DNA from: Madurella fahalii
Lineage: Eukaryota; Ascomycota; Sordariomycetes; Sordariales
Direction: 5' to 3'
DNA length: 64,000 bases
NCBI GenBank assembly: GCA_029876055.1
Contig: CM056874.1
Coordinates: 2,728,001-2,792,000 of the forward strand
Position numbers and translations under genes: made by a program. Below, one piece after another: positions 53,840 through 64,000 of this stretch. Under the pieces are notes generated by a model that saw only the letters and a list, made by a program, of their open reading frames with translations, searched no databases and was not told where the DNA came from. Numbering within the stretch: position 1 is the first letter of the stretch; every line of letters begins with the position of its first letter.

Positions 53840-55691
53840 ATGGCCGCCGATGAAGTCATCCACGCCGTCCCTCGCCGCCACGGGCTGCCTCGTCCCACCC
53901 TCTTTTCCCTCCTTGGTGGGCTGTCTTTCCTAACATTATGCATGTTCACGAGCCACTTCTCGGGGCTGAATCAGCTCGCTAGTATACGCTGGTTGAGGTC
54001 CTCGATTGAACCCAAAAAGAACCCTGGGATGGCTTGGAAATCTGAAACGGCGCCGGCGCCCGACCATGATTCCCAAACTGCAGGAAACGGGCCGCCTCTA
54101 TTACAGATGCCGCTCGGCGACGGCGACGAGGAGGAGATGGGGCGCACAGTAGTAGGCCTGAAAATGGCATTCGGGACCAACAAGCACCCGCCTTTGAAGG
54201 ATGACCCCCCTTCGCTTATTCGAGACCTCCCTCGGGAGCATATCCCGACCTGTTCATCCCCTTCGCCGATAGATGAACCAGGGAGGAAGAAGAGGCACGG
54301 CAAGAGACTAATCGTAGTCGGCGACGTGCACGGCAACGTTGGCCCGCTCAAGGCGCTCCTTCGGAAACTGAACTTTGACCACAAGGATGGCGACCATCTC
54401 ATTCTTGCCGGTGATATGATCACCAAGGGCCCCGACAGCCGGGGTGTGGTCGAGCTGGCTATGAAAGTCGGGGCGAGCGCGGTGCGTGGGAACCACGAAG
54501 ACAGGGTATTGGCAGCCGCAAGGAAGATGCACCGCCTATCAGTTGACGGTGATGACGCGGATGAGGACGACGTTAGCGAAGACAGCTGGAGCAGCGAAGA
54601 CGGCGAGGCTGAAACCTCCCGCAAAAAGGACCACGCCCGCCAAGTAGCCAAGTTGCTCTCCCGCACCCAACTAGCGTGGCTCAGAGACCTCCCCATTATC
54701 CTCCGCATCTCGCAACTCCCGGACGCGACGTCACCGCCCTTTGACGCAGGGACCATCGTGGTCATCCACGGCGGGCTGGTGCCTGGCATGCCACTGGAGA
54801 AGCAGGACCCGTGGGCCGTGATGAACATGCGGACCTTAGTGTACCCGGGCAAGGACAAGGACCGACGGGCCGAGAGCGACGAGGACGAATATGACGCCGA
54901 CGAGAACGACGACGAAGAAGAAGAAGAAGAAGCCGACATTGACACTGTAGCCGTACCCATCGACGGCCGGGATGGCGAACCGTGGAGCCACGCCTGGTAT
55001 GTCTCGTCCGTTTTCTGTTCTTTCTTGAGTCTCTTCTCTTCGCCTACCACTACCTCAACCTCATTGATCTTTAAAACCAATCCGGTTTCCCTCGCCTTTC
55101 CCCCTTTCCCTTCACTGCCCTTCCCCCTTTTTCAATTCCGTCTCCTGTCCCCTTTCCCATCCTCTTACACCCCTCCCCTAAACTCCGAGTCATCACCATC
55201 TTCCTTCCATTCCATCCAGCGCCCCCACTCCACGCGGCTCCCCAACCTTCCCTTCTTTCCCAGCGCACATCCCTCGCCCCTCCCTCCCGTTCCAACGTCA
55301 AACCATCAGCCAAACCCACAGCCGATACCTAACCAACGCAACCCCCCGCAAAAGGAACCGCTACCAAAACCACCTCCTCCCCAATACCCAAGCAACCACG
55401 CTAGCAATCTACGGCCACGACGCCAAATCCGGCCTCCAAGCCAACCTCGAGGTCGACATCTCGGCGTACGATCCGCATTCTTCCAAGGGAAGTAACAACA
55501 ACAACAAGAAGAAGAATGGCAAGAAAAAGAAGGGGAAAAAGAAGAAGCACAAGGAAAAAGGCCTACGCTACGCCTTCGGCCTCGACTCCGGGTGCGGACA
55601 TGGCAGGCAGCTGAGCGCGCTGGTGATTGAGGCGGTCGGGCCTGAGAAGGGGGGCGTAGAGTGGCGGATTGAGCAGGTGGAGTGCCCGTGA
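53840..55691 (+). CDS. ppn2: Vacuolar endopolyphosphatase, Ppn2 type (calcineurin-like phosphoesterase)
   Basis: Metallophosphoesterase that cuts inside polyphosphate chains, in yeast a vacuolar enzyme. Two exons, 53840-54996 and 55355-55691, with a 358-nt pyrimidine-rich intron (donor GTATGT, branch CTAAC, acceptor AAAAG), give 497 aa. A hydrophobic segment at about 21-38 (LFSLLGGLSFLTLCMF) is a type II signal anchor. Metal-site motifs are GDVHGN, GDMITKGPDS, GNHED and IHGG in exon 1 and YGHDAKSG (405-412) in exon 2; the C-terminal block FGLDSGC also matches the family. Two inserts stand out: an acidic run at about 346-368 (EEEEEEADID) and a Lys-rich run at 430-454 with 15 Lys in 25 residues. 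Skipping the intron would remove the last metal motif. The ATG is the first one in the frame. Confidence 0.9.
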
Positions 55692-56326
55692 ATTTCCATG
55701 CATGTCGTCCCGTCCCGTTCGTTTTTGTTTAGGTTATCGGGGCAGTTTGCCTGGTAGGCGGTTTTACCCGTTGCCGGTGGTAGGACAATGTGGTGGGGGG
55801 TGTAAAACCCGGACCTGAGGGATGATAAGTACGTACGTACGTACGTATGTACGATGGCGGAGATAGGGGGTTAACGATGACGGGGAAAGTGGTTTGCGTA
55901 CCTAGGCACAGATGCCGATGACGATGGAGGAGGGGGCCCCGGGGGTTTTGGAAATGGGATTGCATCACGACATGCATTCGGGCGTTCCGGGTGGGTCACA
56001 TCTGTCTGGTATACTCTACGGTATAGATGGTCGGCTCATATCCCACATCCCTACACAAATGCAAGGCACAAGCCGGTACTTTCGGGTTGGTCCCGCGTTT
56101 TCTTCCCCGGTATCGCAAGAATCGCGCTTCCCAGGCAGATCAGTCATCAGCTAGAGGCATTTTGCATTCACACCCTGTATCACATTGTTATCGCGTAACC
56201 CGTGACATGACCCAGCGCAGTGATCATTCTTGCTAAAGATAACCCCTCTACCCCGTGCCCAGCGCGTTCCCAGTCATTCTAAGTCATGCCGAAATCGAAT
56301 CCCATTCCTTTTTTTGCCTCTACCGC
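55692..56326. other. Convergent 3' region, no gene
   Basis: 635 nt between converging ppn2 and tal1. It carries a short (TACG)4 tract at 55830-55845. Nothing else recognised. Confidence 0.5.
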
Positions 56327-57634
56327 CTACTGCAGCTTGGCCTTGATGATGCTCTTGAGGGTGACAGCATCGGCCGCAAACTTGCTGATGCCTTCCCGGA
56401 GCTTCTCGACGGCCATTTGGTCCTCGTTGAAGTCGAACCGGAAGTTGGCCTCCTCATTGATGTACGTCTTCTTCGGAATGTCGAGCGAGGCAGCGCCGGC
56501 CGCGTCGAGCTTCTTGGGGACGGGAGCAGTTGAGTTCATGAGCTCTTCGAGCAGGTTGGGCTGTGGAGCAGGTGTTAGAGATGCTGATAGCACCATTGGC
56601 GTCCGGCTGAGGCACTTACGGAAATGGTCAGGTAGTCGCAGCCTGCCAGCTCGGTGATTTCGCCCGTGTTCCGGAACGAGGCACCCATGACGATGGTCTT
56701 GTAACCGTACTTCTTGTAGTAGTTGAAGATGTTCTTGACGCTAGCAACGCCGGGGTCGTCCTCCTTGGAGTACTCCTTCTTGGTCGCCGCCTTGAACCAG
56801 TCGAGGATGCGGCCGACGAAGGGCGAGATCAGGAAGGCACCGGCCTCGGCAGCCGCGATAGCCTGGACGATCGAGAACATCAGCGTCAGGTTGCAGTTGA
56901 CGCCGTGGTCCCGCTGCAGGATCTCGGCCGCCTTAATGCCTTCCCATGTCGACGCGATCTTGATCAGGACGCGGTCCTTGGAAATACCCTCGGCCTCGTA
57001 GAGCTGTGGGAAGGGTGTTAGCTGATGCGTCTTAGCGCCATAGACAGGACATGCCTTGATAATATGCAAAGCCTTGTCGACCGACGCCTTGGTGCTGAAG
57101 GAGAAAGCGGCATCGACCTCGGTCGAGACCTTGCCGGGGATAATGTCGAGGATCCTCTTGCCGAACTGCACGAGTAGATGGTCAAGGGCCGAATCGACCT
57201 GCTGGTCGATAGAGCCGCCCTCCTTCTTGGCCCTGGCAATTGCCTCGTCGAGCAGCGGGACATATTCGGCCTTCTTGGTCGCGGCGAGGATGAGGGAGGG
57301 ATTGGTGGTGGCATCCTGAGGCTTGTACTTGCCGATGGCTATGGCGGTGTGAGCAAATATATCGATTCATAACAGACGGAGCGTCATTGGGTCGGATTTA
57401 ACTGACAGGCAAAGTCACCTGGATCATCATGTTAGCGGGGTTTCCTCTCGCAAAAGCATCATTGTCTAGCCCAACTTACCAGAATCACTGACAACGACCT
57501 AGAAGCAGATATGGTCAGCAAAAGGTATCAAATTGGGTGCAACCGAGCCATCGCCACAACCCCAACGAGGGGTTTGGCGGGGTAATCCAACCTACCGTGC
57601 CAGTAGCCTTGAGCTGCTCAAGAGAGTTGGCCAT
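56327..57634 (-). CDS. tal1: Transaldolase
   Basis: Enzyme of the non-oxidative pentose phosphate pathway in the cytosol; it moves a dihydroxyacetone unit from sedoheptulose 7-phosphate to glyceraldehyde 3-phosphate. Six exons: 57634-57596, 57498-57480 (19 nt), 57418-57407 (12 nt), 57338-57055, 57003-56620 and 56560-56327. They give 323 aa. The joints read GTVVVSDSGDFASIGKYK. The Schiff-base Lys is Lys133 in RVLIKIASTWEGI. DATTNPSLIL, NLTLMFSIVQAIAAAEAG and SPFVGRILDW are family signatures. The fourth intron (57004-57054) begins with GC, not GT (AAG|GCATGT), has a CTAAC branch and CAG acceptor, is 51 nt long and has no stop in frame. Splicing it restores the uninterrupted family sequence IIKLYEAEGISKDR. 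Confidence 0.95.
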
Positions 57635-58539
57635 GGTGGGCAGAGAAGTAGATGCTTGGATGCTAAAAAGGGTCGAGTGTGCTTAAAAAAAAGGTTACAG
57701 AGAAGAAGGGCAAAATTTCTCTCAGAGCCTGCAACAAGTTTAATAGAAGACCTGTGTCGGGCGACTTTTGTGTTCGAGTTGGGGACGAGACGTCTCGCGG
57801 GTAATATGCCGCGAGCCTTTAGCGGGGCATCTCCGTCATAACGCCCCCCTCAACCCTTGTCCTTGTCCCTCGCCCCTCGCCCCTCCCCACCGTCCTCAGC
57901 GTCGAACCCCCCACTCCCAGCCAGTCAAGGAGAAGCTAGCCTCGAGCTCTTAACATTCCCTTCATTGCTTGCTAATCACACCAGTAAAGCAAGGGACTGA
58001 AAGGAATGTAAAGAAAACCAGCGGCAGGAGGCTGTATTATTAATGCACCAGCATCCGCCGGCGCCCGTTAGGTAATGTGAATGTTCGGCCCGTAACGGAC
58101 TCTCCGACCAAACACCGTGATGCTCGCTTGAGCTTTGACGAACCTCCGACATGTCGCCGATCTTGGGTCTCAAACTTTCACACAAGTTCTTACTCAGCCG
58201 CGACACTTGTGGTCCCCACGACGAGGCGTGCTCCATCCCATTGCGTGATTGGGTACGTGCAGGTGGGATCCACCCCTCAAATAGCCGGCATGCCAGAAGC
58301 TATCCACTAGGTAGGGGCTCCATCTCCTCGGCGCGGACAAAGGAGAACCGGAATGTGCCGCATCAGGGCACCTAATGATAAGTCAAGATCTTGTGACCCA
58401 AATCGCAAATCGTGTGCTTTTGATTCTACCCACTCCAGTATCATGAAATTTGGGACCGAGATATGCAAGCAGCCGAACTAGTTCACCGTTTCCAGTTTTG
58501 CAATTCCTTGGTTAGCCCATCCGAATGCCCTGCCAATAC
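57635..58539. other. Intergenic, no gene recognised
   Basis: 905 nt between the 5' end of tal1 and the 3' end of the Tudor-SN gene, so it should hold the tal1 promoter. A pyrimidine-rich stretch at about 57840-57920 lies upstream of tal1. No gene. Confidence 0.45.
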
Positions 58540-61271
58540 TTAGTCCTCGGTGATGTCGCCGTACTCCCAAATCCCGCGACGCCCTTCCTTTGCCTCAGCT
58601 TCCGCCTCCTTCAAGTTCTTGATCACAGGCTCAAAGACCTTGCTCCGCTCCCACGCTTTCAGCTTACGTGCGACCAGGGCGTGCCCGTTCAGGACCATCT
58701 GGCGGTTGACCGACTCAGTGACCTTGTTGGAGCCCTCGGCCTTGGGATCGAAGATGGTAACATAGCTCAGACCCTCCTTGGTGTCGACGTAGTCGAAGCT
58801 ACCGACGAGCCGCTTGCCCTCGGTGAGCTCGTAGAGGTAGTTGATGGCGTCGCTGAGATAGTCGGGCGACGCCGGAAGCTGAACAAACGAGAGCTGTGTA
58901 TCCACGGCCTGCGGCTTCAGTTTCTGAACGGTAAACTGGGGTTGGTTAAGCGGCCGGAGCTTGGACCACGGCTGCTTCTCCGAGTTGCCGTAGTCGATGT
59001 AGACAACCTCGGCCACCTTGGCGGCGCGGTCGTTCGAGCGAATGCGAGCTCGGTACCACTCGCCGTCTTCCGAGAACTGGGCGGCCACGTAGTCTCCCGC
59101 CTTGGGTGCGTCCTTGATGGTGGCACTGTTCGTGGGGTTCAGATGGAACTGCCTGAACTGCTCCATCAGGGCCTCTAGTGCATCCGTACCCTTGCCAATC
59201 TCCTGGACCTTGATCTTGCCATTGGAGTCAATATTTGTAACCATGATATCCCGGTAGTCCTCGGGCTTCTTTTCGATCGTCGTCGAAGCATCCACTGAGG
59301 GCCCGGCGGGAGCGGCCTCCGACTCCTCCTCGGCATCCTGGGACGGGTCCCAATCGTGCCACATTCCCTTCCTGGCCTCTTTTGCGCGCTTTTGGGCAGC
59401 CAGAAGTTCGGTCGCATTGCCCGACTTCTCAGCAGAGTACTGGTGCACAGATGCCAGGCCCTCCTCGACAAGGATCTTGGCAAAGCTCTCCCGGTTCACA
59501 TAGAGATCACCGATGAAGCCGCCAACCTTGTCAATGTCGTGCACGTCAATCTCGCAGTCCCTCTGGTTGCAACGCCTGTTGGCCAAATCCAACGCCTCTT
59601 GTCCAAAAGGCTCTCCCTTCTCCTGAGGAGTCCGCCCAGCGCGAGGCGCACGAACACCGGCGAGCACTAGCGTAATCTTGGCGCCCTCGCGCGGGATCAG
59701 GATGGTGAAGCGAGAGCCAGATTTGCAGAAGTCGACAATGCCGGGGACCTTCCGCTGTCTGGAAAGAGTCGATAGCTGGATCTTGGCCTTTTGGACGCTC
59801 TCCGACATGTCGACATATTGCTTCACTTTGGGCGGTTTGCCGGACCACATGCCCTTCTTCTCCTCCTTGGCCGTCTCCTGCGCTGCCAGCAGCTCATCGT
59901 AATTGGGAGCCCTGTCGGTGTCATCCTTCCGATGCCTGATGACCGAGCAGTAACCCTCTTGCACGAGTTGCAGCCCGATGTTCTTGCCACCCTGGATGAC
60001 TGTGGCGACATCGCGGGCCTCGAATTCTTCGGTGGCGGCCTTGGTGCCGTCGACAGAGATACGGACGTGCTTGCCAATCAGCTTCTTCCTCAAAAATTCC
60101 TTTGCTTCGTCCCTGAACGGTGCCTCAGAAGCCTCTCCGGCCCTCGGGCCGCGGACGCTGCTCAAGCTAATCCTCTTCTCGGCTCCGGCTTTGTTCCGGA
60201 CGAGAATGGTATCGGCACCGATGATCTTGACAACTGTCGCGTCGCTCTCTTTGGTGTCGGTAGCTTTCGCAACATAGGCCTTGTGCAGACGGCGACGAGC
60301 GGCCTGAGCCTGCTTCTCGGCCGCCCGCAGAGTAGCCATGTCGTTGCCAAGCATCGTGGAGTGGAAGTCATTGCAGCGCGCAAGGCCCTCCTGCAAGAGG
60401 AACTCGGCAATGTTTCCGCGGGGGTGGAGGACGGCGGCGACGAGCTGGCCCTGGGGGCTGGCACCGACGATCTTGATCTTCACCTGGCGCTGGAGAAGCC
60501 GTTGCTCGACAAAGGCACGTGCCTCGTTGCCATATTCCTCGGCTGGCTGGGTCTGGCCATTCGACTGGTTGACGCGCTCGGTTGCGGGGGTGCGGATACC
60601 GGCGATCAAAGTCATGACCTGCCAGTGCTTCTTCTCCTTGAGAAGTAGGCGCACGAGCAGGCGGTCGCCGCTGATGACACGCTCGATAATCCCGTCTACC
60701 GTCATGCCCTTCCATTCGTTCATGAACTCGGGACCGCCGAGATCGTTCTGAACTTCAATAACACCGCCCGTTCCCGCATGCAGACCCTTGCCCTCGTCCT
60801 TGGCTTGTGTCTCTAGGCTCCTTAGTTTGTCGAGCTTGTCGAGCATTTCCTCGGACTCCTCCTTTCTGCCTGCATCTTCCCGAACCTTGACCCAGCCAGC
60901 CTTGACCGACGCCTCTGGAAGCTCGGTTCCATCCTGGAGGACTGCGGTCCCGTATTCCCGACCCGAGTTCGGAATCGTATCTGAAGAGCAGCAAAAGTAT
61001 GAGCTTTTGGATATACGTAGTTTGAAGGGCAAGCTTGTAGGAATGTGCACTTACACGAGACGCTGAACTTGACGGGCTTTCCCACAGTCAAGTTCCTCAA
61101 GAACTCGCGCGATTGGAAGGCAAAGGGCTCGTCGCCATCCTTACTCAGACGGGGAGCAGAAACATAGGCAAGGGACAATGTCCGCTCGGCCGCGGGGTTG
61201 TTCGGGCTGGTAAGGATCAAGGTGTCTCCGCTAAGCACCGACTTGACGTTGGCAAGGAAACTCTTGGCCAT
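58540..61271 (-). CDS. snd1: Tudor staphylococcal nuclease (Tudor-SN, SND1)
   Basis: Multidomain protein with four SNase-like OB folds, a Tudor domain and a partial fifth SN fold; in other eukaryotes it works in RNA processing, stress granules and RNA decay. Two exons, 61271-61055 and 60980-58540, around a 74-nt intron, give 885 aa. The start MAKSFLANVKSVLSGDTLIL opens the first SN repeat. Later repeats begin at GIIERVISGDRLLVRLLLKE, VVKIIGADTILVRNKAGAEK and VDFCKSGSRFTILIPREGAK. The Tudor domain is at about 675-750 (GDYVAAQFSEDGEWYRARIR, VVYIDYGNSEKQPWSKLRPL), with the aromatic residues that bind dimethylarginine. It ends in RRGIWEYGDI, typical for the family. Saccharomyces cerevisiae is generally said to lack it, so this fits a filamentous fungus. 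Confidence 0.95.
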
Positions 61272-63420
61272 GATGAAAATGGGGTTTGGGCGGAAGGAAC
61301 CGAACCGAAGGGGCGAACGCTATGAAAGGTCTAGGATGCCGCTTCTGTTCACGTCGGTCAGTTGAGCCCCGCACAGTTGTCCCCAGTCGCACGATGGGCC
61401 GGGCACTGGGCGGCTTGCTGTATGAAGAGAAATCGGAGGTTTTAAGTATGACGAAAGGAAGGGTAGTTGGGAATGCCCAGTTTGGCGTCAAGCAAAGACA
61501 GCACTGTGGTAGCCAAGCATGTTGGACCGGGCTTGCCATCACGGTTCTCGCGGCAGCTCCCCACCAAGCCCCGAACAAGAGGCCTGGAGGGAAGCGCAGA
61601 GTCACCGAATAGGAGAATATGGCGTTACATACCGTGATACACGTGGCCTAGATGGGGAAGAAAGGGAAAGTTTACGATATTTTGTACTGTGAGACGAAGG
61701 GGCCTGAATATCATAAGCTCAAGAGTGGATGGAATGTGGTCTTTTTTGACAGCTTTCACGATTAATTGGGGATTGTGGGGAACAGCTTTCCCCAGACGAG
61801 ATTCAGGGGGGGCCCAGCGGTAACCACTAACCGAGACTGGACGCTGTCGTCCCCACCATAACACCCCATGAAACTGCCAAACACTTCGCAAGAGTCCCGG
61901 CTTATTTTGTGTGGCTAATAAATCTTCACTTGAATTGAACGTCACATTTTCGATTGAACCGAAGATTCCAACTCTTCATCTTGTACACTCCTATTCCAAC
62001 TTTATATTCCTGAGGGCCCGGGTCTGATTGGCGATCAAGCAGTGCCTATTCGAACTCGAGGGCTCGATGCCATTGCCCGGCAGGCTCCCGCTTCCGAGAG
62101 TTGATTTGGTTGTTTACAAGAGAGCACCCAACGAATACAGCTAGGAGCGAAATTGGCGTCCTATCGCTTACACTTACAAATGAAGATAACGCACGGACGC
62201 CCTGACAACAATATGGATTAAAACTTATTCACACGCGGTACTTGTGAGTCAGAGTCAGGTACTTTATCCGAAAGACGGATTTAGGATTTTGCCAATCCGA
62301 AATAGCCACCACGAATTTAGGACCCAGGCAGCCATTATGTCATTGCGGCCATTCTCTGCTGACAGCAGCATCACTAGCTGCAATCATAACTACCAATACT
62401 GTTAAATCTTGCTCTCCACAAACGTGTGCTGGTTCGGAGCATAATTGACATTAAGCTACAAGGTGACAATGGCCCAAAAGATAACAAAATAGCAGAAATA
62501 ACCGGCTGTACCGCCCGCGCGGCACCTTTTAAGGTCTTGCCAATACGGAGAAGGTGGCTCCACGATTGGAGTTGCCTTTCCACCACCGGCCAGCCAGTGT
62601 ACAGCCATTTAAGTGCTCTGTTATATCTCTCTCTAAGTGGTCGTTCACGGAGATGACAATCGTCGTTGCATCGGCTCTATATGATTCGCCCGTCGATTGC
62701 ACGATATCAGCGACCTTGGATGCCAGCTCCTCTTCCCAAAGTCACTCGGAGCGACCTCGAGGTTATCTTCGGGTTTGCTCCACGGCTGTTCTCTTGCTTT
62801 ACATCAACTTTCGTTCCATGATGTAGTGCATGCAGAAGGGTGGGTATTCTTCATATGGCTGGCCTGGGACCCAGTCTTCGTACGGCACGAATGTGAGGGT
62901 CTTACAAGCAGCCCGCAACTCGCTCCGTGGGGCAACCATACGTCATGAGCTGGCTGACTTGCGGAACTCGCGGCATTACGAAGTTGGTGTTGCGGCTCGC
63001 CACCACTGAAGCGATCGTTTGCAGAGTCGTCTGAATCAATTACCGTAAGGATGCAAAGGGCGCCAGACCTGTTCCAGTGGCGAGCTCTGTGTTCCGGAAG
63101 GGAAAGATGAGTTACGAGGGATACGTGTCCTCTTCGCGCAGTCATCATCTACTGACACCTGATTCCCGCGCCGTCACAGAACTGAGCATGACCAAAAGCG
63201 TTAAAACAAAGATTGCCACGAAGCATTTTCGCACGTTACTAAACATCGCTCCGAAGGAAAATCCGAAGGCGATTCGCCTCTCGAAAGTAGACATATATAA
63301 GCATCGCTGGAAAATGCTAGAATTCCGAAATAACTATAAATTGACCATACTTCAGACCCTTTTGATGTCAAGCTAGAAAAAAGAAATAAAGAGAATGAAT
63401 CGGAGGAAGCTTCAAATCTA
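61272..63420. other. Intergenic, AT-richer, no gene supported
   Basis: About 2.1 kb between Tudor-SN and the NWD-type gene. Base composition turns AT-richer from about 61900 to 62500 and again near 63180-63420. Short frames lack motifs. A decayed repeat is possible but not shown. Confidence 0.4.
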
Positions 63421-64000
63421 TTAAATATCTCGTGTGAAGCCAATTGTAATAACTCGTCCCGATGCACAGCCGATGGATAGCATCCGCCCTTTGGCGGCAG
63501 AACATTCTGGGCGGTATTCAGGTGGTAACCATAACACGTTCCGGCCATTGCAAGTAATCCATGACTTCTCCTGTCCCAAGCCATACCTATATATCCCTGG
63601 ATCATCCGGCCGAATTGGACGTTCGGTAGTAACTCCAGCTATTTCGATACAACCAATATCAGTGATAATGTAGGAGCCGGTATGGTCGAACGATACATGG
63701 GTTACTGAGGTACCGATATCAATAGACTGCAGGCAGCTGCCCGAGGCAGGATCCCAGATCTTGATGGTCGTATCGTCCGAGCCTGATACCAGCCGCTGGC
63801 CATCCGGCGAGAAGGCGACTGAGCGAACCCAGGAGTTATGGCCTCGGAGTGTCTGCAGGCAGCTGCCCGAGGCGGGATCCCAGATCTTGATACTCTTGTC
63901 GTCCGAGCCTGATACCAGCCGCTGGCCATCCGGCGAGAAGGCGACTGAGCGAACCCAGGAGTCATGGCCTCGGAATGTCTGCAGGCAGCTGCCCGAGGCG
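63421..64000 (-). CDS. NWD/HET-E-like WD40-repeat protein, C-terminal part (truncated by window edge)
   Basis: Last 192 codons of a gene that continues past the right edge. It holds two complete WD40 repeats of 42 residues and the start of a third, each reading ASGSCLQTLRGHNSWVRSVA then FSPDGQRLVSGSDD and IKIWDP, encoded by 126-nt units about 94% identical. After the last repeat comes a divergent closing segment, SIDIGTSVTHVSFDHTGSYI and ITDIGCIEIAG, typical of the ends of fungal NWD genes such as Podospora het-e, het-d and het-r. In those, an effector domain and a NACHT GTPase precede the repeats, which recognise self or foreign partners. Here the N-terminal domains are outside the window, so only the receptor tail is shown. 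The stop is TAA at 63421-63423. Confidence 0.88.
   Translation of the reverse strand, partial: ASGSCLQTFRGHDSWVRSVAFSPDGQRLVSGSDDKSIKIWDPASGSCLQTLRGHNSWVRSVAFSPDGQRLVSGSDDTTIKIWDPASGSCLQSIDIGTSVTHVSFDHTGSYIITDIGCIEIAGVTTERPIRPDDPGIYRYGLGQEKSWITCNGRNVLWLPPEYRPECSAAKGRMLSIGCASGRVITIGFTRDI
63727..64000. repeat. 126-bp direct repeats encoding WD40 units
   Basis: The same string recurs at 63727, 63853 and 63979, a period of exactly 126 nt (42 codons). The two complete units differ at 7 of 126 positions. The third is cut by the window end. Confidence 0.95.

Noticed and set aside
61900..62500. AT-richer block as a RIP-mutated transposon
   Set aside because: No terminal repeats, coding relic or clear bias that I can measure by eye; a TpA/ApT index calculation and a repeat search would decide.

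Overview
The window is nuclear DNA of a filamentous ascomycete, most likely a sordariomycete close to the Sordariales. Genes are GC-rich and well spaced. Introns are short (about 50-100 nt) with GTANGT-type donors and CTAAC/CTGAC branch sites just before AG. The recognisable proteins are of fungal type, including a WDR59/Sea3 subunit, a Cti6-type PHD protein, an areA-like DUF1752 protein and a HET-E/NWD-type WD40 tail. I find 20 protein-coding genes (18 reasonably sure, 2 weak or partial) and no convincing tRNA, rRNA or intact transposon. Splice models were worked out by hand from frame and splice signals.

Layout. 0-9.3 kb: a disordered unknown protein (-), Ubc13 (-, four exons), and the 1646-residue SEA/GATOR2 subunit WDR59/Sea3 (+). 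9.5-12 kb: a dienelactone-hydrolase-family enzyme (-) and a Nudix hydrolase (-). 15-21.2 kb: a leucine-catabolism pair read divergently from a 388-bp promoter, isovaleryl-CoA dehydrogenase (-) and 3-methylcrotonyl-CoA carboxylase beta subunit (+). A seven-exon short-chain dehydrogenase (+) follows. 25.6-27.3 kb: a DUF1752 protein (+) with an ambiguous frame change. 30.4-43.1 kb: a 1637-residue disordered, possibly eisosome-type protein (-), an unknown CxxC protein (-), and the PHD protein Cti6 (+). 43.7-55.7 kb: mitochondrial GTPase Mtg1 (-), an orphan ORF (+), a membrane-anchored steryl-ester/triacylglycerol lipase (-), the cytochrome oxidase assembly factor Pet191/Coa5 (+), and a Ppn2-type endopolyphosphatase (+). 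56.3-61.3 kb: transaldolase (-) and Tudor-SN (-). At the right edge is the 3' end of an NWD-type gene (-) with near-identical 126-bp WD40 repeats.

Most genes are independent housekeeping units. The one clear functional unit is the IVD-MCC pair, which catalyses consecutive mitochondrial steps of leucine breakdown; its biotin-bearing partner subunit is not in the window. Mitochondrial roles are frequent (IVD, MCCB, Mtg1, Pet191, perhaps the SDR and a long form of the DLH enzyme). The points most worth a second look are the recombining WD40 repeats at the edge, the lysine-rich and acidic inserts in the polyphosphatase, the micro-exon and GC-AG intron of transaldolase, the possible frameshift in the DUF1752 gene, and a possible alternative mitochondrial start of the DLH enzyme.
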